Origin: JBCCQH01 sp039024435
Lineage (GTDB): Bacteria > Bacteroidota > Bacteroidia > J057 > JADKCL01
Reading direction: 5' to 3'
Length of the DNA: 45,468 nt
NCBI GenBank assembly: GCA_039024435.1
Contig: JBCCQH010000057.1
Location: forward strand, 1 to 45,468
The notes beneath the pieces are model-generated. The model worked only from the letters and a program-made list of their open reading frames with translations, was not told where the DNA came from and made no database searches. Below are positions 1-8,864 of the stretch, in pieces. A program made the translations under genes and the position numbers. Numbering within the stretch: position 1 is the stretch's first letter; each line of letters begins with the position of its first letter.

Positions 1-3000
1 ACCACCGTCAACATCGGCCGCGGTGATGCTGGCATTGCCATTGGCATCGAGCTGTACCGTGATGTCCTGGCAGACGGCCACCGGCGGAATCACGTCCACT
101 ACCGTGACCGAAGCCACACAAGAAGCGGTATTGCCGTTCACATCCGTTACCGTCAGCGTCACCGAAGGACCACCCGTATTCACGAAGTGGCTGCCCAGAT
201 TCGAGACGGTGTTCTGAGCGGAGCTGGCCCACTCAGTACCCAGGGCCGGGAAGCCCGAAGCGTTGCTGGTGTTGCCGGAGAGGACATTGGCGTCGCGGAC
301 GAGGGTCTCGTTCGCCGTACCGTTGCCACCGACATTCCATTCGCTGCCCGGATCTTCACCGATGGAACCGATGATGTCAATCGCGTTGCCATTGTTGCGC
401 AGTTCGATGGCATCGTCCCCGTTGAAGAAGCTGTTGCCCGGAGTTTGATCGGCTTGCGCCAGGAAGGTTGCCGCGGCGTTGTCGTCGCAGACCACCCAAA
501 CGTCACCGTCTGCCACCGTGCCGTTGAGCGCGATCACCGACGAAGCCGTGGTATTGCCATTGAAGTAGAAGGCCAGCTCGTAACCGCTCAGGTTCACGGC
601 CGCACCGGTACCGTTGTAGATCTCGATGCACTTGTTGCTGCCACTGCCTTCAATGTATTCACTGATGAACAGGTCCGAGATCGTTGCGCCCGGGCCAATG
701 TTCGAACAGTCAAAGGTGGTGTTGTCGATGGAAATCGAAGCCACCCCACAGTTGTCATTGCTGCCACCGTCGACATCCGAAGCGGCGATGCTGGCCTGAC
801 CGTTGCCGTCCACTTGCACGGTGATGTTCTGACAAACCGCATTGGGAGCGATGTTGTCTTCCACCGTGACCACTGCGGTACAAGCGTCGGTGTTGCCGTT
901 TACGTCGGTGACGGTCAGCGTTACGTTGTTGTTGCCCACGTTCGAGCAATCAAACGTACTCGGCGTCACGTCGAGGTTGGCGATGCCACAGTTGTCGGTC
1001 GAGCCACCGTCGACTTGTGCAGCGCTTACCGAAGCGTTGCCCGCAGCGTCGAGTTGGACCGTCACGGCCTGGCACACGGCCGTCGGCGGGACATTGTCTT
1101 CCACCGTCACATTCGCGGTGCAAGAAGCGGTGTTGCCGTTGACATCCGTTACGGTCAGGGTCACCACGTTGCCGCCGGCGCTGTTCACGGTGTGAGAACC
1201 GAGGTTGGCGCTGTTGTCAATCGGGAAGGAAGTCCACTCTGCCCCCAGAGCCGGGAAGCCCGAGGAGTTCGACGTATTGCCCGAGAGGACGTTCGGGTTG
1301 CGGATGATGGTTTCGTTTTGCGTACCATTTCCACCGACGTTCCACTCAGATCCGGGATCTTCACCAATCGCTCCGATGATGTCAATCGCATTTCCACCAT
1401 TGGTGAGCGCGATGGCGTCGTCGCCGTTGAAGAAGCTCCCGTTGTCGGTCTGGTCGGCTTGCGCCAGGAAGGCCGCCGCTGCATTGTTGTCGCACACCAC
1501 GTAGACATCGCCGTCAGCCAGCGTGCCACTCAGGGCGATAAAGTTGCCGACCGTCATGCTACCATTGAAGTAGAATTCCAGCGCGTAGTTGCTCAGGTTC
1601 ACGGCCGCACCAGTTCCGTTGTAGATCTCGATGCACTTGTTGTTGCCGCTGCCTTCAATGTATTCGCTGATAAACAGGTCGCTGGCCATTGCACCGGCAT
1701 TCACGTCGGCACAGCCGAAGTTATCGCGGTCAATCGCCAGGCTCTGGATACCACAGTTGTCGGTGCTGCCACCGTCAACATCCGAAGCCGTAATCGTCGC
1801 CGAGCCATTCGCGTCCAGTTGGACCGTAATGTCCTGGCAAACTGCGTTCGGAGCTTCGGTATCGTTCACCGTCACGTCGAAGGTGCAGGTGGAAACATTG
1901 TTGCAATCGTCCGTAGCCGTTACCGTCACCGTAGTGGTTCCCGTAGCGAAGAAGCTGCCGGAAGCCGGGCTGTAAGCGAGGGCCACCATGCCACAAACAT
2001 CCGAAGCAGTTGCCTGGAAGCTTACATTGGCGCCACACTGACCGGGATCATTGCTGGCCGTGATATCGGCCGGGCAAGTCAGCGTCGGAGCGGTGTTGTC
2101 CTCGATGGTGATGTTTTGGACACAAGAGCTGGTGTTGCCACAAGCGTCGGTTGCCGTCCAAGTACGCTGGATCGTGCCCGTCTGGCCACAAGCCGCGACA
2201 AAGTTGTCCGCCGAGCTAACCGTCACACCATTGGTGCAGTTGTCCGTCGCCGTAGCCGTACCGGTCGCCGAGGGATCGGTAGACATGCCGCACTCGACGG
2301 TGACGTCGGCCGGGCAAGTGATGACCGGAGCGACCGAATCCACCACCGTGATCGTTTGCGTACACGTGGCCGTGTTGCCCGAAGCATCCGTCGCTTGGTA
2401 GGTACGCGTAACCACCAGCGGGCTGCTGCCGCAACCGGTGCCATTGTTCTGCGAATCGCTCAAGAAAGCGACCGTGACGCCCGGACAGTTGTCATTGGCC
2501 GTGGCCGAAGACGGATCCGGAGCGGGCAGATCGGCGAGGCAAGAAAGACTGATATCGGCCGGGCAGGTGATCGTCGGGTCTTCCGTGTCGTTCACCGTCA
2601 CGTTGAAGGTGCAGGTGGTGACATTGTTGCAATCATCCGTAGCCGTAGCCGTCACCGCGGTGGTACCGACGGGGAAGGAAGTGCCCGGATTCTGGCTGTA
2701 GGTAATCGTGACATTGCCGCAACCGTCCGATCCCATTGCCTGGAATTGAACGATGGCGCCACACTGACCCGGATCGTTGCTGACCGTGATGTCGGCCGGG
2801 CAAGTGATCATCGGGGCGGTGTTGTCTTCGATGGTGATGTTTTGGACGCAAGAGCTGGAGTTGCCACAAGCGTCGGTTGCCGTCCAGGTACGCTGGATCG
2901 TGCCCGTCTGACCGCAAGCCGGTACGAAGTTGTCCAAAGAGCTGATCGTTACGCCGCTGGCCGGGTTGCCGCCGCCCTGGCAGGAAGCCGGGCAGAATTC

Positions 3001-6000
3001 AGGCAGGAAGGGCGTGTTGCTCGATCCATCGTAGAGGTACAGCGTCGTCGGTGAAGCCGGATCGAAGGTGCCGAAGAAGTTCAGCAGACCCGTGTTCAGT
3101 TCCAGACCCACCGAGTAGCAAGTTGCCGGCGGCAGGGAAGAAACCGGAACCGTGATCACCAAGAACGGACTGAGCGGGTTCTGCGACTGCGTATCCCAGG
3201 TCGCATCCGTGATCGGAGTGCCGTTCACGTCCAGGTTGAAGCTCGAACTCAAACCGATCCGCGAAGAACTGGTACCAATCGCCCAACCGGCGTTCAGTGC
3301 AATCGCAATCGTCAGATCGGTCGGCGTTTGGATGACGGCCGCAGTGCCCCATGCGGGCTGCTGACCCATGCAACCAAAGATGCCGCAGTATTGGATGGTG
3401 GTGTTGCCATTCGCATCCGCCAACTGGTAGAGCTGCGTCGAGCAGGTATCCAGCGTGCTGCCACCACCGGCGCAATCGTCCGTCGCCGTAGCCGTACCGG
3501 TCGCCGAGGGATCGGTAGACATGCCACACTCGACGGTGACGTCGGCCGGGCAGGTGATGACCGGGGGAACTGAATCCACTACTGTGATCGTTTGCGTACA
3601 CGTGGCCGTGTTGCCCGAACCATCCGTAGCCTGGTAGGTGCGGGTTACCACCAGCGGGCTGCTGCCACAACCGGTGCCATTGCTCTGCGAATCGCTCAAG
3701 AAAGCGACCGTGACGCCCGGACAGTTGTCATTGGCCGTGGCCGAAGACGGATCGGGGGCGGGCAGATCGGTGATGCAGGAAACCGTCACGTCAGCCGGAC
3801 ACATGATTGTCGGGTCTTCCGTGTCGTTCACCGTCACATCGAAGGTGCAGCTCGTGGTATTGTTGCAATCGTCGGTGGCGGTAGCCGTAACCGTCGTCGT
3901 ACCGACCGGGAAGACGCTGCCGGAAGGCTGCGAATAGGAGATGGTGACGTTGCCGCAGCCATCGGAACCGGTAGCATTAAAGGCAACGGCCGCACCACAC
4001 TGACCCGGATCGTTGCTGACCGTGATGTTGGACGGACAGTTAATCGTCGGAGGCGTGTTGTCGATGACCGTAATCGTTTGGTCACAAGTGGACGTGAACC
4101 CACAATTGTCGGTCGCCGAGAAAGTCCGGGTGATGGTTTGAGTACCCCCACAACCATTGACGACACTGTCGGTAAAGGTGACCGGAATGGCTGCGCCGGG
4201 GGTACAGCTTTCCGTACAGTAGCCGAAGAGGAACGGGGTAGCCGGCGGGTTGTTGCGCAGCAAGTAACCCGGATCATACAGCCACAGCGGGCGGAGTGAC
4301 AAGCCGTCGATCGCACCGAAGAAACTCCACTTATAAGCGGTAGCCACCAGGCCAATCGAGTAGCAGTTTGGCAGCGAACTCAACGGAATCGTCACCAAAG
4401 AGGTCTGCTGACCGTTCGGGCCGACGGGATAAGGAATGTAATTCCAAGCCGTGGTGTCCCAGACACCGTTTTGCTGAGGAATGAAGTTGCTCTCTTGATC
4501 CACTTTGTAGCGGACATCGCGGATTCTCCAATCTACATTCAACACCGTGGTGATGTAGATATTGGCGGAATCTTGGAAGAGGCTGATGCTGCCCCAGGGT
4601 CCTTGGAGGCCCTGGCAGCCGAAGAGACCACAGTAATCGATGACCGCACTGCCTGCGCGGTTGACCACGCTCAGGCCCGTCGGACCAAAACAAGCGGCCG
4701 CCGAACTGGTCTGCGTATCGCAATTGTCAAAGGCAGTTGCCATACCAGCCGCCATCGGAGAAGTATCCAGGTTCGGACCGCATTCCAGGGTAGTATCCGC
4801 CGGACAATCGATGACCGGAGCCGTGGAATCGGTAACCGTAAAGGTCTGGGTACAGATGGCCTGATTGTGTGTCGGGTCTTCAACGAGGTAGGTACGCTCG
4901 ATGATTTTCGGACTGCCAATACAACCCGTACCGCTGATGGTAACGTCACCCACAAACAGGTAGGTGAGCGGAGTACAGTTGTCCGTAGCGACGACCAGGG
5001 TAGGATCGGGAGGAGGCACATCCCCCGTGCACTGGAAAGCGATGTCCGGCGGGCACGTGATGGTCGGAGCGGTTGAGTCTTCCACCGTCACGTTGGCCAA
5101 ACAAGTGCTGCTGTTGCCGCTGCCATCAGTGACCGTCAGGAAGGCCTGAACCGTTTGACCAAAGTCAGCGCAGTCGACATTCGGCGGAACCGAAGTGAGG
5201 GAAATCTGACCGCAGTTGTCGCTGCTTCCCCCGTCGATGTCCTGCGGGATGATGGCCGCCTGACCATTCTGATCGAGGTAAAGTGTGATGTCCTGGCACA
5301 CCGCCGTCGGCGGAATGTTGTCCTCGACGGTCACCGTAGCGGTACATGAAGAGGCATTGCTATTGACGTCGGTCACCGTCAGGGTGACCGTATTCGGACC
5401 GAGATTGGAACAATCGAAGTTCGTGTTGTTGAGCGACAGCGAAGCGATACCGCAGTTGTCGGTGCTGCCGTTGTTGATGTCTTGCGCGGTCACCGAGGCA
5501 TTGCCACTGGCATCCAACTGAACCGTTACGTTCTGGCAGATGGCATTCGGTGCTTCATTGTCCATGACCTGCACCGTAAAGCTGCAGGAAGCAGTATTGC
5601 CGTTGCCATCGGTCGCGGTAAAGGTAACCGTCGTAGAACCCACCGGGAAGGTAGAACCACTGGCGGGACCACCGGACTGGCTGACCGTAACCTGACCACA
5701 ATCGTCGGTTGCGGTGGCATTGAAAGTGACCACGGCCCCACAGATACCGGGATCGTTGGACTGCATGATATTCGCCGGACAAGCGATGACCGGAGGGGTG
5801 TTGTCGATGGCCTGGCCTACCGAGGCGGTGGCAGCAGCCGTACAACCATTGTTATCGGTGACATCAATGGTGTAGGAACCTTGAGCGAGGCCATTGAACA
5901 TGTTTGAAGCTTGCGGCGTACCGCCATTCAAGCTGTAAGAATAAGGTGCGGCACCTCCGGAAGCGACCACCATGATCGAACCATTGTTCTGACCGCAGTT

Positions 6001-7527
6001 CGCGTCGGTGACATTGGTCGTGAGGTTGATCGGGGTGCTGTTGGCCGTGAGGGTCACGCAAGAGGAATCCACACAGGAATTGCCGTCCTGAACCACCACA
6101 CAGTAGGTGCCCGCGATGAGACCCGTCGGCGAAGCGGCCGAAGACTGGAAGTTGTTCGGACCAACCCAAGTGTAATTAAAGGGAGGCGTACCATTAATAA
6201 TGGAGACCGAAGCCGTACCGTCCGAACCACCGGCGCAGGAAGGAGGCGTACCGCCGGCTTCCACGGCCATGGTGCAGGGGATGGGGATCGTGATGTTAAA
6301 GGTCTCAGAACTCGCACCCGGAGCCGGGCAAGCATCGTCCTGAGCGTTAATGGTGATCGTGTAGGTCTGGCCAGCATTGGCCAGCGTAGGCGTAAAACAA
6401 AACAGACCGGTCGCAGAACCCGGCGTGCTCGAAGTTACCTGAAAAGTTGCTGGGGGAATGATACCACCAACTGCGGAAAGCGTAATGCTGTCGTTGTCGG
6501 CGTCGGTTGCGTTAACCGGCACACAAAGCTGCTGGCCGACCGGAATAAAGAAATTCGTGATCGGGTCGATGACCGGCGCGGCATTGTTGCAGGTTTGCAC
6601 CTGAACCTGAATATCGCGAATGATCTGGCCGATTTTGTTACCGGCGCGGAATTCTTCGACCAGGATACAAATAACCCCTACCTGACCGGCGGTGGCCGGA
6701 GTGAAAGACAACAGACCGGTTGAACCATCGACGGTGATCCCGGAAGTCGTCGTTAAAGGATTGGTAGCGCTGAAGCCCGGACCGTAGCTCACGGGTTGCG
6801 TGGCCAGGGAACGGCAAGCGGTGAGCGAGTAGACAAGTGCATCACCGTCCGGGTCAAACGCGTTCGGGCTGATCGTTGCCGGCTGTCCCGCACACAGGAA
6901 AGCAATGGGAACGTTCAAAAATGCCGGCGAAGAGTTGCCCGGATTGCTGAAGTTAGCATTCAGCGTAGATTCGAGGTACAAGCGGTCGCTCCCCGGATTG
7001 GTCAGGGTGTTGATCGCATTGTTGCGGCAGCAGAGCGTTGCCGAGAGCGTATACGTTCCACCGCCCGGAAGCGGATTGAACGAAACGTTCCCTTCGTAGA
7101 TATGCTCTTCGATCCCAACCGTTCCGGCGGTGCTGGCACAACGCGAAACTTGCCCCGGACAGAGCGGGGTAATGTCGGTAATCAAAATACGGGTCAACTG
7201 GACGTTGGGCCCATTCGCCGAAGAAGGACTGATCTGCAGCAGTGAGGTCGTGCCGAGACTTACCCCGAAGCAATCGCGGTAAATCTTCTTGGTGACCCGA
7301 TAAGTGTTGCCCGTAATCCAGGTGTATTGGATGTCACCACCCGCATAGTGGGTAGCTTGAGCATTGGTGCCAAACAGCATCAGCACAAACAGCAACAGGC
7401 CACACAGCGCTCGGCTGGCAGCCCCAAAAGGACGACATCGTCCGTAAGTAGTAGGTGGTCCGGCAGTTGGTGGACTCCCCGAGGGAGTGCCCCGCCGTTC
7501 CGAGTTTAGTAGAAGTCGGTGATACAT
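1..7527 (-). CDS. Giant secreted SprB/HYR-repeat surface protein, 3' end outside window
   Basis: One frame is open without a stop from the ATG at 7527 to the window edge, at least 2509 codons; I checked the frame triplet by triplet. An in-frame TAA lies just upstream of the ATG. A long polar N-region (~37 residues) precedes a hydrophobic signal core ending NAQA, and the mature chain starts THYAGGDIQY. That start is typical of Bacteroidota surface proteins that usually end in a gliding/T9SS C-terminal domain. Order: N-terminal domain (to ~6590), cadherin-like segment, two SprB-like repeats (~6270-5820), then HYR/Ig-like repeats carrying signatures such as VSNDPGQCGA, DPSSATANDNCPG and CQDITVQLDANG. 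Two unknown modules (4719-4204, 3471-2980) and two lamin-tail domains (~1698-1165, ~690-150) interrupt repeats. Likely an exported adhesin or matrix protein; the C-terminus and secretion signal are not visible. Confidence 0.93.
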   Translation of the reverse strand, partial: MYHRLLLNSERRGTPSGSPPTAGPPTTYGRCRPFGAASRALCGLLLFVLMLFGTNAQATHYAGGDIQYTWITGNTYRVTKKIYRDCFGVSLGTTSLLQISPSSANGPNVQLTRILITDITPLCPGQVSRCASTAGTVGIEEHIYEGNVSFNPLPGGGTYTLSATLCCRNNAINTLTNPGSDRLYLESTLNANFSNPGNSSPAFLNVPIAFLCAGQPATISPNAFDPDGDALVYSLTACRSLATQPVSYGPGFSATNPLTTTSGITVDGSTGLLSFTPATAGQVGVICILVEEFRAGNKIGQIIRDIQVQVQTCNNAAPVIDPITNFFIPVGQQLCVPVNATDADNDSITLSAVGGIIPPATFQVTSSTPGSATGLFCFTPTLANAGQTYTITINAQDDACPAPGASSETFNITIPIPCTMAVEAGGTPPSCAGGSDGTASVSIINGTPPFNYTWVGPNNFQSSAASPTGLIAGTYCVVVQDGNSCVDSSCVTLTANSTPINLTTNVTDANCGQNNGSIMVVASGGAAPYSYSLNGGTPQASNMFNGLAQGSYTIDVTDNNGCTAAATASVGQAIDNTPPVIACPANIMQSNDPGICGAVVTFNATATDDCGQVTVSQSGGPASGSTFPVGSTTVTFTATDGNGNTASCSFTVQVMDNEAPNAICQNVTVQLDASGNASVTAQDINNGSTDNCGIASLSLNNTNFDCSNLGPNTVTLTVTDVNSNASSCTATVTVEDNIPPTAVCQDITLYLDQNGQAAIIPQDIDGGSSDNCGQISLTSVPPNVDCADFGQTVQAFLTVTDGSGNSSTCLANVTVEDSTAPTITCPPDIAFQCTGDVPPPDPTLVVATDNCTPLTYLFVGDVTISGTGCIGSPKIIERTYLVEDPTHNQAICTQTFTVTDSTAPVIDCPADTTLECGPNLDTSPMAAGMATAFDNCDTQTSSAAACFGPTGLSVVNRAGSAVIDYCGLFGCQGLQGPWGSISLFQDSANIYITTVLNVDWRIRDVRYKVDQESNFIPQQNGVWDTTAWNYIPYPVGPNGQQTSLVTIPLSSLPNCYSIGLVATAYKWSFFGAIDGLSLRPLWLYDPGYLLRNNPPATPFLFGYCTESCTPGAAIPVTFTDSVVNGCGGTQTITRTFSATDNCGFTSTCDQTITVIDNTPPTINCPSNITVSNDPGQCGAAVAFNATGSDGCGNVTISYSQPSGSVFPVGTTTVTATATDDCNNTTSCTFDVTVNDTEDPTIMCPADVTVSCITDLPAPDPSSATANDNCPGVTVAFLSDSQSNGTGCGSSPLVVTRTYQATDGSGNTATCTQTITVVDSVPPVITCPADVTVECGMSTDPSATGTATATDDCAGGGSTLDTCSTQLYQLADANGNTTIQYCGIFGCMGQQPAWGTAAVIQTPTDLTIAIALNAGWAIGTSSSRIGLSSSFNLDVNGTPITDATWDTQSQNPLSPFLVITVPVSSLPPATCYSVGLELNTGLLNFFGTFDPASPTTLYLYDGSSNTPFLPEFCPASCQGGGNPASGVTISSLDNFVPACGQTGTIQRTWTATDACGNSSSCVQNITIEDNTAPMITCPADITVSNDPGQCGAIVQFQAMGSDGCGNVTITYSQNPGTSFPVGTTAVTATATDDCNNVTTCTFNVTVNDTEDPTITCPADISLSCLADLPAPDPSSATANDNCPGVTVAFLSDSQNNGTGCGSSPLVVTRTYQATDASGNTATCTQTITVVDSVAPVITCPADVTVECGMSTDPSATGTATATDNCTNGVTVSSADNFVAACGQTGTIQRTWTATDACGNTSSCVQNITIEDNTAPTLTCPADITASNDPGQCGANVSFQATASDVCGMVALAYSPASGSFFATGTTTVTVTATDDCNNVSTCTFDVTVNDTEAPNAVCQDITVQLDANGSATITASDVDGGSTDNCGIQSLAIDRDNFGCADVNAGAMASDLFISEYIEGSGNNKCIEIYNGTGAAVNLSNYALEFYFNGSMTVGNFIALSGTLADGDVYVVCDNNAAAAFLAQADQTDNGSFFNGDDAIALTNGGNAIDIIGAIGEDPGSEWNVGGNGTQNETIIRNPNVLSGNTSNSSGFPALGAEWTSFPIDNSANLGSHTVNSAGGNVVTLTVTDVNGNTASCTANVTVEDNVPPTAVCQAVTVQLDAAGNASVSAAQVDGGSTDNCGIANLDVTPSTFDCSNVGNNNVTLTVTDVNGNTDACTAVVTVEDNIAPNAVCQNITVQVDGNGQASIAASDVDGGSNDNCGVASISIDNTTFDCSNIGPGATISDLFISEYIEGSGSNKCIEIYNGTGAAVNLSGYELAFYFNGNTTASSVIALNGTVADGDVWVVCDDNAAATFLAQADQTPGNSFFNGDDAIELRNNGNAIDIIGSIGEDPGSEWNVGGNGTANETLVRDANVLSGNTSNASGFPALGTEWASSAQNTVSNLGSHFVNTGGPSVTLTVTDVNGNTASCVASVTVVDVIPPVAVCQDITVQLDANGNASITAADVDGG
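150..690 (-). other. Lamin-tail-like domain inserted in an Ig-like repeat (copy B)
   Basis: Second LTD copy, very similar to copy A: FISEYIEGSGSNKCIEIYNG, YELAFYFNGN, GDVWVVCDD, FFNGDDAIEL, IDIIGSIGEDPGSEW. It sits between FDCSNIGPGA and PSVTLTVTDVNGNTASC, so the host repeat is split at the same point as in copy A. Confidence 0.8.
1165..1698 (-). other. Lamin-tail-like domain inserted in an Ig-like repeat (copy A)
   Basis: Contains the lamin-tail (LTD) hallmarks FISEYIEGSGNNKCIEIYNG, YALEFYFNGS, GDVYVVCDN, FFNGDDAIAL and IDIIGAIGEDPGSEW. Such domains are common in secreted bacterial nucleases and surface proteins. It separates NFGCADV from VVTLTVTDVNGNTASC, two halves that are contiguous in a neighbouring repeat (FDCSNVGNNNVTLTVTDVNG, ~955-900). 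Confidence 0.8.
2236..2640 (-). repeat. Internal coding repeat, copy 1
   Basis: About 400 bp inside the giant protein gene, nearly identical to 3476-3880 by eye. Both encode the HYR block around CPADVTVECGMSTDPSATG, VVTRTYQATD and PSSATANDNCPG. The copies belong to a larger duplicated unit (about 2080-2809 and 2810-4043), the second of which carries the unknown module at 2980-3471. Confidence 0.85.
2980..3471 (-). other. Unknown ~164-residue module inserted in an HYR repeat (copy B)
   Basis: The flanking repeat normally runs from ...GTATATDNC directly to NGVTVSSADNFVAACG (as near 2260-2200). Here the same repeat is split after ATDDC and resumes after the sequence CPASC. The insert contains IQYCGIFGCMGQQPAWG, a central W/I/L-rich stretch and LPPATCYSVGLELN, and ends in FCPASC. 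The central part resembles beta-rich modules in other Bacteroidota surface proteins (a W..I then Y/T-rich V/I strands then a C..VA motif), but I cannot name a family. Confidence 0.7.
3476..3880 (-). repeat. Internal coding repeat, copy 2
   Basis: Partner of the 2236-2640 copy. Differences are scattered mostly silent substitutions, which suggests duplication followed by purifying selection or recent exchange. Confidence 0.85.
4204..4719 (-). other. Unknown ~172-residue module inserted in an HYR repeat (copy A)
   Basis: Divergent homologue of the 2980-3471 module, at the equivalent position after ATAFDNC of an HYR repeat. Shared features in the same order are IDYCGLFGCQGLQGPWG, a strand-rich middle, IPLSSLPNCYSIGLVAT, a YDPG segment and a terminal FGYCTESC before the repeat resumes with PGAAIPVTFTDSVVNGCGG. 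Shared position and pattern support one module duplicated with its host repeat. Confidence 0.65.
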
Positions 7528-8656
7528 AACGGAGATTTAGATAACATTTTGTCGATGATAATCTCAAAGAACGAGCATAAGACGCGCTTTCCGCAACCGG
7601 GGAAAGTATAACTACAATAGCATCTACCCCAACTTGAATGGGGGTACATACTGGCTTTACTTGGAGTATTTAGATTTCCGTTGATTGCTGTTAGAAAATT
7701 AGCACTTTCTTACATTTTGTCCAAAATCTCTTGTGTTAACAAACCGTTGCATCTCATTAATGGCTCACTATCAGCTTATTTAAGCCAATTCCTGGGCATA
7801 TCTTCCTTGCCCTACCACCACCCCCCATGTTAGAAATTAGCGTAAAATGCACAAAAATGCCCTTGACCAGATGGCTTTCAATTTTTAAAAGGTAATTTTC
7901 AATATATAAGATCTCTTTTAGGCCCTAAGATTTTTAGGAATCTTTTGCCCTATAAATAGCTTAAATCGATTTAAAAGGTTCTTCACTGAATGATTTTCGA
8001 TAAATTGAAAACCAATTATTCCACAAAAAATATCATTATTACATGTATGATTTTTTCGACCAATATTCTCCCTTTACCCCTTATAATTGCCCTTCAAACA
8101 CCCCAAAATGACCCTAAAATGGTCTCGGGAAAAACACGCCTTCCGTAGGCGACCTTCAATTCGTCATCTTTACCAGATAAATACCCCACCTCCAAGATTC
8201 CACCATCTACCTTTGCCCATCTCCCCCGCCCCCTCAGTCCTCAAAAATGCTCTCTATGGGAGCCAAAGGTCCATATTGTCGCCCCCCGGCCCCATAAATC
8301 ACCAACGACAACCTATTGCGAGGCCGATCCCATCTCCCCCCTCAGTTTCGCGGCAATTTCTCCCCTTTACAAATGCAAGAATTCCGCCCAAGTTTCCCCC
8401 CGGAGACCGGATTTCATAAAATTTCGCCGATTTTCCGGACTTCCTCCCTTTCAGTACTCCACCCCAAGATTTTCCCATTTGTCCCGCAAAAAGACCTCCC
8501 AAATACTCCGGCATATCCTTCATACCGCAAACCGGCAGCGTCCTCCGTACCCCCCATCCCTCGTATGGTCTACGGTTACCGCAACGGCTTTGCCCCGTAC
8601 CGTTCACTGTGCTTTTCCGGATGAACCAAATCCACTAAAAAAAGGGCCCAAATTGA
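7528..8656. other. Gene-free gap, AT-rich then C-rich
   Basis: No reading frame here resembles a protein I know. 7600-8080 is AT-rich and probably holds the upstream region of the giant surface-protein gene. A small hairpin (TACCCC...GGGGGTA, ~7626-7647) lies in it. From about 8085 to 8640 the plus strand is strongly C-rich and G-poor, with runs of four to six C (for example at 8222-8232, 8282-8293 and 8336-8341). Short frames in this part have no convincing codon pattern. Confidence 0.6.
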
Positions 8657-8818
8657 GAGGCTGTTTAAATTTAATTCTGTGCTTTTGCAATGGCATCTTT
8701 TTCCGACCCTCTTCCGCTATTGTCTCGCCCCTAGCTTTAGCTATGGACTCCAAAATGAGCTTCGATGGACGACAAAATCTGCGCTCGCAAATTTCACAAA
8801 CCAATTTTAAACCGCCTC
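8657..8818 (+). mobile_element. MITE copy 1 (162 bp, IS5-like ends)
   Basis: Terminal inverted repeats GAGGCTGTTTAAA and TTTAAACCGCCTC bound exactly 162 bp, flanked by a 3-bp direct repeat TGA (8654-8656 and 8819-8821). The reverse complement of 11305-11466 matches along its length. There is no transposase frame. The 3-bp TNA duplication and ends fit miniature elements mobilised by IS5-family transposases; the family assignment is inference. Its 3' end lies just downstream of the penicillin acylase gene. Confidence 0.85.
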
Positions 8819-8864
8819 TGAGGCGCGTACGATTCTACTTTCTCGACGAAATAGCGATCCAGGC

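Noticed and set aside
187..3054. Long plus-strand open frame (955 codons) at the left end
   Set aside because: It is the antisense of the giant repeat protein. Its translation is Arg/Val/Gly-rich with no domain, and the minus frame shows clear HYR and lamin-tail motifs.
2080..4043. CRISPR-like regular repeats
   Set aside because: The repeats are long, coding and in frame with Ig-like domains; there are no short direct repeats with unique spacers.
3592..6723. Further plus-strand frames of 200-270 codons
   Set aside because: Same shadow effect of the GC-rich repeat gene on the opposite strand.
8222..8341. G-quadruplex on the minus strand
   Set aside because: The C-runs occur in pairs too far apart to form one standard four-run motif.
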